Origin: Sphingobacterium alkalisoli | GTDB lineage: Bacteria; Bacteroidota; Bacteroidia; Sphingobacteriales; Sphingobacteriaceae | Assembly (NCBI RefSeq): GCF_005049105.1 | Contig: NZ_SUKA01000007.1 | Span: 212,144-276,143, forward strand | Direction of reading: 5' to 3' | Length of the DNA: 64,000 bases | Shown: piece by piece, positions 55,801 to 61,601 of the stretch | Position numbering within the stretch: the stretch's first letter is position 1 | How the letters are laid out: each line of letters begins with the position of its first letter | Translations under genes and position numbers: made by a program | Notes under the pieces: generated by a model | Database searches by the model: none | What the model was told of the DNA's origin: nothing | The model's input: only the letters and a program-made list of their open reading frames with translations

Positions 55801-56095
55801 TTTCTAAATAAACTGAGATATCACGCATGACACTACCGACAGCGGTCTTTTTCGATAGGTATCCGATGTAGCGTACCAGCAGTGTATCTGGTGCTGTAGC
55901 CGTTTCGAAGCTGAATTTCCCTTCCCTATCGGTCATCGTTGACCTACCGCCGCCCAGCAATTGTACGGTAGCTTCATTCAGGGGCTCCCGGCTTTCCGAG
56001 GAATAGACCGTCCCCTGCAGTTGTGCAGTAGCGTTCGTTACACTTAGCAGCATATAGATGACGACTGTCACTAAAATATTATCTACTCTTCCCAT
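52877..56095 (-). CDS. SusC/RagA-family TonB-dependent transporter (no STN domain)
   Basis: A 1072-residue transporter from the ATG at 56095, which is preceded by an A-G-G-A-G-G ribosome-binding site; the frame reaches a TTG at 56125. Signal peptide about 1-24, carboxypeptidase-regulatory-like domain about 26-100 (L-Q-G-T-V-Y-S-S-E-S), then I-P-R-E-R-A-T-G-S-F, plug with V-V-D-N-F-P and I-E-N-I-T-I-L-K-D-A-A-A-A-S-I-W-G, and a barrel ending G-V-Q-I-G-F. The start lies inside the end of the TlpA gene (17-base overlap). Lacking an STN domain and a sigma/FecR pair, it must be regulated in another way, possibly by the LytTR protein. Confidence 0.93.
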   Translation of the reverse strand: MGRVDNILVTVVIYMLLSVTNATAQLQGTVYSSESREPLNEATVQLLGGGRSTMTDREGKFSFETATAPDTLLVRYIGYLSKKTAVGSVMRDISVYLEKESNVIEEVAINTGFYSIPRERATGSFTQVDNGLLNRSVGGNILQRLEGVASGVQFVNAGGTGASDIRVRGLATIQSDASPLIVVDNFPYEGDISSINPNDIENITILKDAAAASIWGARAGNGVIVITTKQGRYNQKGQLSLNSNVTIGQKPDLMYSRNRLPSEVVMQIEREKYEHGGYYLSNVQQVPFPEYVEMLIALENGTLSQEDFARREAIMKTTEVREEAMAHLYQPSVYQQYALNARGGGERFTYFVSGGYDRNRADVIGNRNERINLNIQNTFKPAKELEFSTALWYSQQKAVNNGIGLNDLKGHATHVGLSPYTRLADNNGDPRAIIKDYRQTYIDEAEAQGLLDWQYRPLAERDLIDRQSNAEELRANVGVRYNFLDHFNLNATYQYIKGNSNSTVEYDKDSYYVRNMVNRFTQADGSRIIPHGGIFQQASPSASRSHSGRMQVNYEQRFGSDHQIYALAGGEVREFVERSMPGSTLYNYDPELMTGVTNFNYTQNYTVRPTSRARINAPSNSNLRFIDRYLSYFGNVSHTYREKYMLSGSMRWDGSNLFGVKTNQKGTPLWSVGGSWEISKEDWFRTEVIDYLRFRGTYGSAGNVNKTVSAYPTIYHWGAHWISQLPYSTLTSVGNPSLRWELINTANLGMDFRSKNNRLSGSVDYYLKNAHDLIGQDLLPPSTGIFTGGTAVNSNLVNYADLKTRGLDVQLNSRNLSGIFTWNSTVLINYVGNEVKDYATQDVLSIGYYAQNPAPPHRGVSRDIMYAMPWTGLDPSTGNLQVLIDGEVSQDYQTYYTSFNVENLIRAGVTVPPLYGSLRNEFSWKGISISALLTFKSNFVFRRKSIDPSSITDAHQNYHLDYLDRWLMPGDENLTNVPARMSTYDSYRAQSYSFSEILVTRGDFIRLQDLNVSYTFSESALKKAGFNNLRLFAYARNIGVLWKANRHGIDPDYVDADYVPPLQMAMGVQIGF

Positions 56096-57845
56096 CAGCA
56101 GCTCCTCCTGTATAGCGTTTATCAAAATAGGTCAAAAAATCATTCATTGTAATGCCTAGCGGTATCCTGCGGAGCGCCTTTCCAATAAGTTCCGGCGTCA
56201 CATCCTTATGGTGCGGGATAGCCAGTAAACGGCCGTCGTGGATCCACACCTGGCCGAAGCTTTTATAGGAATAGAATAGCCGGTTGATTATCGTATCCGC
56301 GGTGTTACCTACTGCTATGGGCAGTGTCCATCCCTTTTTCTCGGCAAAGGGGCCTATCCGTTGGTTATCTCCGTAAAGGTGGACCGGTAATACAGCTACT
56401 TCCTGACGATACCTCTCCTGAAGCTGATGCCATTTATCCACCGAGGCAATACAGGGCACGCAAGCCGTATTCAGAAAATCCAATACAAGCAACTTGTCTC
56501 TATAGTCGGCAAGCTTGATTTTGGTAAGACCTTGCGGATGATTGATCACCTGGAGTTCCTGGTTCCAGAAGGCTTCCGGCAGACTATCGCCGATGACCAT
56601 ACCGCCCCCGGGAATGCTGATCTCAGTAAGCCCCTCCACAGCCCGCTCTCCAGCGGACTGCGCCTGGGCATCACTAAACAACACAACTAAACACAATAGG
56701 AATGTACTGAAGACTGCTGATCGCTTGCTTGGCGAGAGCCGGACCCTCCTTGCTGAAGCTACCGTTAAGCTACCAAATGCATGTAGGTCGGCCGTGGCAT
56801 TCCGGTACAGAGCCACTAGCTTGTTACCGACTTCCCGGTATCGGGTTGGTAGCTTTTTAGTAAGTCTGTGGTAAGTCTTTAGTAAGTCTAGGCTATACTT
56901 TTGGTAAGTAACCCGTATACTAACAGTAGCTTTTTGGTATAGCGACAATAGGTTAAGCGCATTTTTTTCGCTCGTTGTTCTGACTGTATTCTGCCTTAGT
57001 TCTCCCTTTCTTCTACCTTTGTTCTGCTTTTCCGGCTTGGCGCTCCGATCATTGTCTGATCGCGCTCCGATCGCCATCGGAGCACGAAGCCGGCGCGAAG
57101 CCGTACTGAAGCCGTGGCGATCGGAGGCAGGCAGAACTTGGTAGGTACATGGTAGGGTGTTGTCCCGATCTGCTGTATTCGCATAGTACGGGTTCTGTAT
57201 CGTTGAAGTACCGTTTTTATGTGCTATTGCTTTGAAAATGCGGGCTATATTGTACAATATTGACATAGCATAAGGCCATCTCACTGCCGAAATCGGGGCT
57301 TTTGTACTATGTTCGTTTAGTACTATATCAGTACTTAGCGTGTACTTAACACATACTTGGCGAGTAGGGAGCACTTGCTTAGGACAAGAATGTACAACTT
57401 TGTTGGACAAGAGGAGCGATGTTCGAGGAAATCTCGGAGTTTCGGATTTCCGTTGTTGTTCGAGACTTGTTCGACATTCCTTCGGGTCTTGTTCGAGAGT
57501 TCTTCGAGACCGCTTCGACTCTTCTTCGAGAGCTGTTCGACTGGTCTTCGACTGCTGTTCGACTGCGCTTCGACTGTTCTTCGGCAACGAGTCGAAGCCG
57601 ACCCGAAGCGCAGTCGAAGGATTGTCGAAGAAAGGGTTACCCTTCCCCGAAGCTGTTACGGCTCTGGTACAGACCGATGGTGTAAACGTGCCGAACAAAG
57701 TCCGAATAAAAGCGAATGGTTTTGGCCAAGCTTTATCTGTATTGATTTCGTTTTGGGCAATGTTTAAGGGTATTTCACTTTCTAGTGAGTTGTCTTTTTT
57801 CTTTAGGAACAGGACATACCTCTCCCAGTTACGGAATTTTCGCAT
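56079..57845 (-). CDS. TlpA-like thioredoxin protein with long repeat-encoded N-terminal extension
   Basis: An open frame of 588 codons from the ATG at 57845. The C-terminal part (about 425-588) is a thioredoxin-like domain with N-T-A-C-V-P-C, redox cysteines 462 and 465. It follows a hydrophobic export segment (about 376-391) and cleavage-like A-Q-A-Q. Before that lie about 375 residues with no domain, encoded largely by 11-bp repeats. As a result the protein also repeats every 11 residues (S-R-S-A-V-E-Q-Q-S-K-T at 91-101 with variants to 134; T-Y-x-(K/R) units at 302-350). No ATG lies close before the export segment: the nearest are codons 257 and 194, or GTG codon 368. Either the long form is made, or a GTG/internal start yields a normal exported TlpA. 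Confidence 0.7.
   Translation of the reverse strand: MRKFRNWERYVLFLKKKDNSLESEIPLNIAQNEINTDKAWPKPFAFIRTLFGTFTPSVCTRAVTASGKGNPFFDNPSTALRVGFDSLPKNSRSAVEQQSKTSRTALEEESKRSRRTLEQDPKECRTSLEQQRKSETPRFPRTSLLLSNKVVHSCPKQVLPTRQVCVKYTLSTDIVLNEHSTKAPISAVRWPYAMSILYNIARIFKAIAHKNGTSTIQNPYYANTADRDNTLPCTYQVLPASDRHGFSTASRRLRAPMAIGARSDNDRSAKPEKQNKGRRKGELRQNTVRTTSEKNALNLLSLYQKATVSIRVTYQKYSLDLLKTYHRLTKKLPTRYREVGNKLVALYRNATADLHAFGSLTVASARRVRLSPSKRSAVFSTFLLCLVVLFSDAQAQSAGERAVEGLTEISIPGGGMVIGDSLPEAFWNQELQVINHPQGLTKIKLADYRDKLLVLDFLNTACVPCIASVDKWHQLQERYRQEVAVLPVHLYGDNQRIGPFAEKKGWTLPIAVGNTADTIINRLFYSYKSFGQVWIHDGRLLAIPHHKDVTPELIGKALRRIPLGITMNDFLTYFDKRYTGGAADGKSR
56750..57656. repeat. 11-bp-periodic DNA in several blocks (constant core, variable spacer)
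   Basis: Most of this 0.9 kb repeats every 11 bp. Block A (56749-56958) has GTA cores at 56783, 56805, 56838, 56849, 56860, 56871, 56882 and on to 56937. Block B (56978-57219) keeps one phase while its core changes from TTCT to TCCGA/TCGGA, AGCCG and TA. Block D (57320-57374) has GTACT at 57320, 57331, 57342. Block E (57459-57656) has TTCGA or TTCGG at 57459 and every 11 bp to 57580, then GTCGA/CCCGA. Cores are constant; the other about six bases vary. The period is not a multiple of three, so it is a DNA-level pattern. Confidence 0.85.
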
Positions 57846-58370
57846 TCTTTTAGTGGTTTTTGGAAAGACCTAAAACTGTAGATTTGTAGATAGCTGGAGC
57901 TTCTAGCAAATTTTAGTACTTAATTTCGAAGTCTTTTACCGTTAAAAAATTGTAAGAAAAAAATGAGAATGCGGAATTTCAGTCATAATTCTAGGTTTCT
58001 ATTCTTCATCATCAACGCACTCCTCGGTGGAGACCAAATATTGGTCGAAACTTCACCGAATTATTCCGGTGGGCAAATAATAAGAGAAAAGGCATCATCC
58101 ATAAACGGACGATGCGGAATATACACAGTACAGAAAAGGCACCTCCCTAGCTCAATGGTTGAGCGTGAGAAACTACGCGACCATGACCTAAAATTAAGGG
58201 AGGTCCTTTCTGAATATTTGATGTACTTTTTTAAGTCTATACTTCTCATTCATGCTGGTTTTAGGTTTCTCACGCCGAACCGCTGAATGAATAAACAAAT
58301 ATAAATAAAACCTAACAACCAAACAAATATGTTTGGATTATTTTTTCACATTATGCCGTGCTTAGTATAA
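57846..58370. other. Intergenic region between the TlpA operon and the XRE gene
   Basis: No supported gene lies in these 525 bp; the 107-codon plus-strand frame at 57963-58286 has no recognisable features. The left end must hold the promoter of the leftward TlpA-SusC-SusD operon, but I find no exact TAnnTTTG there. An 11-bp inverted repeat, GCGTGAGAAAC (58163-58173) and GTTTCTCACGC (58265-58275), is separated by 91 bp. TATGTTTG at 58328-58335 is a good -7 for the XRE gene. Confidence 0.5.
58328..58335 (+). promoter_or_regulatory. Candidate -7 promoter element (TATGTTTG) of the XRE gene
   Basis: An exact TAnnTTTG element 35 bp before the XRE start codon. No -33 TTTG is visible at the usual spacing. 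Confidence 0.4.
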
Positions 58371-58598
58371 ATGGATGATAAAGAATTACGTTTTAGGAAG
58401 TTGCTGGGAGCACGCATTCAAGAATTGAGACAGAATAAGCCAATGACTCAACCAGAACTTGCTGCTTTGATTGGTTTCAAGGATTACCAAGCTGTCGGTA
58501 GAATAGAAAATGGTCGTGTTACCCCATCTGTATATGTTATTTATCAAATAGCCGAGGCTCTCGAGGTAGGCTTCGAAAAATTATTCGTGTTTGATTAA
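58371..58598 (+). CDS. XRE-family helix-turn-helix regulator
   Basis: A 75-residue single-domain Cro/C1-type DNA-binding protein. The five-helix pattern is clear: L-G-A-R-I-Q-E-L-R-Q, then M-T-Q-P-E-L-A-A-L-I-G-F and the recognition segment Q-A-V-G-R-I-E-N-G-R-V-T-P-S, ending I-A-E-A-L-E-V. It ends three bases before the convergent nucleotidyltransferase-HEPN gene. It could be a solitary regulator or the antitoxin-like partner of that gene, though convergent order is not typical for a toxin-antitoxin pair. Confidence 0.88.
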   Translation: MDDKELRFRKLLGARIQELRQNKPMTQPELAALIGFKDYQAVGRIENGRVTPSVYVIYQIAEALEVGFEKLFVFD

Positions 58599-58601
58599 CA
58601 T

Positions 58602-59471
58602 TTAGAATGAGTTAATCTTCTGTTGACACAGCTCAAGTATAACTGATTCAAGAATTTCAAGTTTACCGATTAGTTTTTTTAAGTCCTCAGGGGCGATATA
58701 ATAATCATCTTGGTAACGAGCGTCCAAATAGGCTTTATTGAGAATATCAAACAACCTATACTCTTCTCTATCATCAATAGGATATTTAAATACCTGATTC
58801 AGATTTTCGTCGATGTGTTTCGAATATTTTCGATAGACCTTTAACTTGTGGGTCTTGGGCTTATAACCGGTGTATACAAGCAATAATCCGCCATAGAACT
58901 TTTCAGCTGATTGATTCAGTGTAAAGATTATTTCATTTAAAGGATCTCCATCTTTTTCAGCTACCATTACAGAGTTTTTTGTGATCTTCAAAAAGCGCGA
59001 GCCACTTTTAATCCATTTATCGAAGTTTCGAATAGCTATTTCCTTTTCTTGTTCGTTAGTTAGTGGTTTGGGTTCCGAAAAGATATGTTCTCCAGTATCA
59101 AAAAGGACAATTCCCTCCTTGACGATATCCCTGAAGAAGTACTGCCCCATTTCAAGCCCTTTGTTCACATAATCAATGCTATGTACGATTGGACTTACGT
59201 CGTTCTTATATTTTAGTGTTCTGTTTTCTATTTTACTGGCAACATCATGCTCTTTTTCTTTATCGCCATCTGGTAGAGCTACTAATATATCATAATCACT
59301 GATGTAAGAATAGGTCGACCCCTTCTCCTCATACACATCCTCCACCCACTTGTCTGTTGTGTGACTACCAAACAAGATAATCTTAGCCGGATCTGCTATC
59401 TCACAGATAACCTTGACAATTTCTGCTAGTTCTTCTTGTTTGTGTACGGGTAAGTGGGATAATGGATTCAT
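58602..59471 (-). CDS. Fused nucleotidyltransferase-HEPN protein
   Basis: A 289-residue protein. The first half (about 15-125) is a minimal nucleotidyltransferase with I-L-F-G-S-H and the metal-binding D-Y-D-I-L-V about 26 residues later. The second half (about 150-285) is HEPN-like: L-N-Q-S-A-E-K-F-Y-G-G-L-L, then K-A-Y-L-D-A-R-Y-Q-D-D-Y and a final helix. The RNase motif R-x4-6-H of toxic HEPN domains is not evident. Separate MNT and HEPN proteins form toxin-antitoxin pairs in which the MNT modifies HEPN; the fused form is of unknown role. Confidence 0.85.
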   Translation of the reverse strand: MNPLSHLPVHKQEELAEIVKVICEIADPAKIILFGSHTTDKWVEDVYEEKGSTYSYISDYDILVALPDGDKEKEHDVASKIENRTLKYKNDVSPIVHSIDYVNKGLEMGQYFFRDIVKEGIVLFDTGEHIFSEPKPLTNEQEKEIAIRNFDKWIKSGSRFLKITKNSVMVAEKDGDPLNEIIFTLNQSAEKFYGGLLLVYTGYKPKTHKLKVYRKYSKHIDENLNQVFKYPIDDREEYRLFDILNKAYLDARYQDDYYIAPEDLKKLIGKLEILESVILELCQQKINSF

Positions 59472-59607
59472 AGATTAAAGATAGTAAATTTTGAGCTTTG
59501 GGACAATACGCTAGCAGACTTCAAAATTAGAAAACCTAGATTCAATTCCCGTAAATTCACTTCTCAACTCTTCATTATGCTTCTCTGTGGCAATATAGCT
59601 GAACGGA

Positions 59608-60258
59608 TTAGATGATACTGTCTCGAATCCCCATTGACACAATCATCATGTCCCACCATTTAACGACACCCTTATTGAAATACTTTAAATCGTCTAAAAT
59701 GAGATCTAATGTATTTGTAGCTTTAGTTAAACTACGTTCAGCGAGCCATTCTCTGTAAATGTTTGCCATTTTTTGTAAGGATTTTGGATTTTCGTTAACT
59801 TCTTGCATTGAAGATGAGTCAAATAAAACCGGATAGGTAGAAACTTTGTGTAAATAAGCATGATAAAATAATCTGTTTATGGCAAACATGGCATCGACAG
59901 CAATGTTGTACCTTTTGCTTTTAGGAATTGGCATACCTTGGTATTCGATCTGAAACGAATTCACATAATACCGATCGACCTTTTTACAGCTGAGCGTATA
60001 ATCGTTCAAACACGGCAAAAGAGCTTCGACAACCTCTAACCTATCATTATAGGTGAGTTTGCTGTCATACAAAGCTTCCATATGATAGTTGTTCGTATTC
60101 CTAACCCATATGTTGTTGCCTTTTTGTATGGTAATTTTCAGATAAAAACCATCATACTCCTCTTTACAGGGAATTTTTTCCACTTTAACATCTATCCCTT
60201 TCCCGTAAGAGACCAAGTTCATTGAAATGAATAAACATAACAAAAAATAATTTCTCAT
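59608..60258 (-). CDS. Secreted protein, possible immunity protein for the orphan RHS tip
   Basis: A 216-residue protein from the ATG at 60258 (a TTG at 60267 would overlap the upstream stop by four bases). It has a signal peptide (M-R-N-Y-F-L-L-C-L-F-I-S-M) and no recognised domain. The tail has a two-helix appearance (N-T-L-D-L-I-L-D-D-L-K-Y-F). Its place directly after the RHS tip gene, with a gap of only five bases, is the classic position of an immunity gene in polymorphic toxin loci. Confidence 0.6.
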   Translation of the reverse strand: MRNYFLLCLFISMNLVSYGKGIDVKVEKIPCKEEYDGFYLKITIQKGNNIWVRNTNNYHMEALYDSKLTYNDRLEVVEALLPCLNDYTLSCKKVDRYYVNSFQIEYQGMPIPKSKRYNIAVDAMFAINRLFYHAYLHKVSTYPVLFDSSSMQEVNENPKSLQKMANIYREWLAERSLTKATNTLDLILDDLKYFNKGVVKWWDMMIVSMGIRDSII

Positions 60259-60263
60259 ATAAA

Positions 60264-61094
60264 TCAATCTAACATTTCTTCTACTATCTTTTTTAATCTC
60301 CTATGAAATTCTTCCTGATCTTCAATTCCCTTTAAAAAGCTCATATCTATGGAAATCCCTGTGTAATGTTTTTGTGGTCTTTTATCCTGAAACGGCCAAA
60401 AACTGAATTGTTCATTCCCTACTCCAGTCCTAGTTGCAGCTCTATCAAAGTTCCAACCCGTATATTTTTCATAGTATCCATGATCTCCTTCAAATAAGGA
60501 AATGTTCTTCTTAAAAATATGCATAGCTCTATTCTTACTTCCTCTCGCTGTCATAACAAAACCGTCTGCCAAAAAATTATTTTTAGCGGTATAGACATCT
60601 CCATTACCGCTATAGTTAACCATAACACCCTCTTCTTCAAATATTTTCACCAATAACGCATCACCCTCATTTTCTGTTTTTCCCTCATAGATCGGTAAAT
60701 AAAACTGACCATCCGTCAAAACAAACCCGTAGCAATTGGATGCCATATCAAATTTAAAGCCTTCAGCAGCCTCCCGTTCAGGTACACCTTGCGACACCAT
60801 TCTCCAAGCTTCAACAGCAGTTCCTTTATTTGTCTTTATATTAAATGCCATATAACGTGCACCATTTAGTTCCACAGTTTTTGGATGTCCGTTCTCCAGT
60901 ATTATCGGGGCAGCGATGATCCTTCCATATTGGTCAACAATAAAGTTACCGTCCTTATCTATAAATTTCAGCGGATTTCCTAAAGCATAACCATATGATG
61001 TCACCTCTCGATATACTTCTCCCAATTTATCTACGACGTTCCACCTCCCTATCTCCGCATCGTAGAACCGAGCCCCGTAATCGTAATGAGGCAA
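60264..61094 (-). CDS. Orphan RHS C-terminal tip with cysteine-peptidase-like toxin domain
   Basis: A 276-residue frame that begins inside the conserved RHS core (H-Y-D-Y-G-A-R-F-Y-D-A-E-I-G-R-W-N-V, then N-P-L-K-F-I-D-K-D-G). The only start is a TTG at 61094, with no ribosome-binding site. The rest is a unique domain: S-N-C-Y-G-F-V-L-T-D-G-Q-F-Y with Cys121, then G-D-V-Y and R-A-M-H with His192, an order of Cys and His like NlpC/P60-type peptidases. It looks like a displaced, perhaps silent, toxin tip that can recombine onto the full RHS gene upstream. Confidence 0.75.
   Translation of the reverse strand: MPHYDYGARFYDAEIGRWNVVDKLGEVYREVTSYGYALGNPLKFIDKDGNFIVDQYGRIIAAPIILENGHPKTVELNGARYMAFNIKTNKGTAVEAWRMVSQGVPEREAAEGFKFDMASNCYGFVLTDGQFYLPIYEGKTENEGDALLVKIFEEEGVMVNYSGNGDVYTAKNNFLADGFVMTARGSKNRAMHIFKKNISLFEGDHGYYEKYTGWNFDRAATRTGVGNEQFSFWPFQDKRPQKHYTGISIDMSFLKGIEDQEEFHRRLKKIVEEMLD
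61039..61088 (-). repeat. RHS core homology, orphan-tip copy
   Basis: This 50-bp stretch matches 62292-62341 in the full RHS gene at 47 of 50 positions, ending at the CATTACGATTACG junction where similarity stops. It is the seam by which tip cassettes could be exchanged. Confidence 0.8.
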
Positions 61095-61112
61095 CTTGTA
61101 AGGTTACTCTTT

Positions 61113-61601
61113 TCAATCTAGAGCACTCCAGTTCATTGTGTCATGATCTTCATAGTAATTGGCAATGATGTCCATTGTATGCAGCTTCGGTTCATTTTTG
61201 AAGCCGAGCTTTTTTAGGTAGGCTAAGTATTGAAGGTGATCCGTAAATCCTTTTTCAATTTTTAAAGACGGGGAAACAATCCACCAAGACTCTTTTACTT
61301 CGACACCCATTAGCAGAGTGCTGCCGGTATGCGCCAAAATAAACCCATCTTGAACAGTCGCGCTTTTAATATTGCTAAACGAGGAGTCTCCGCCTTCTAA
61401 TGCCTGTAAGCCCATTATCCAATTGTACTTTCTGTCGTATATCACCGCCTCATACGGTTTAATAAAAGGTATCCGGGCAGAATCCCATTCACCTTTCTCG
61501 GTATAAAATTTATCAACTTTACCCTTGCCATCTTGCCTGCACCCTGATAATGATGCGAGCAGCAAAAGCAATCCAAAGACTCTTAAAAAATGTGCTATCA
61601 T
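61113..61601 (-). CDS. Lipoprotein, likely immunity protein of the RHS toxin
   Basis: A 162-residue lipoprotein from the ATG at 61601, which overlaps the RHS stop by four bases (ATGA). An upstream ATG at 61622 would add seven residues. The signal L-L-L-L-L-A-S-L-S-G-C is a clear lipobox. The body has no recognised domain. It contains Y-N-W-I-M-G-L-Q-A-L-E and E-S-W-W-I-V-S. Translational coupling to the toxin gene supports an immunity role, at the envelope. Confidence 0.65.
   Translation of the reverse strand: MIAHFLRVFGLLLLLASLSGCRQDGKGKVDKFYTEKGEWDSARIPFIKPYEAVIYDRKYNWIMGLQALEGGDSSFSNIKSATVQDGFILAHTGSTLLMGVEVKESWWIVSPSLKIEKGFTDHLQYLAYLKKLGFKNEPKLHTMDIIANYYEDHDTMNWSALD

Noticed and set aside
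56750..57656. CRISPR array
   Set aside because: The unit is only 11 bp with a 3-5 base core; there are no 24-40 bp repeats, no spacers of phage size and no cas genes.
57340..57873. Long plus-strand open frames across the TTCGA block (177, 136 and 88 codons)
   Set aside because: They arise because the 11-bp repeats contain few stop codons in any frame. No domain, start site or conserved context supports them, and they oppose the TlpA gene.
57963..58286. 107-codon plus-strand frame upstream of the XRE gene
   Set aside because: No family resemblance; it spans the inverted repeat and overlaps likely regulatory DNA.
59530..59570. tRNA-like 3' end (GATTCAATTCC) near the MNT-HEPN gene, possible attachment site
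   Set aside because: No matching acceptor or anticodon stem could be found, and no integrase lies nearby.
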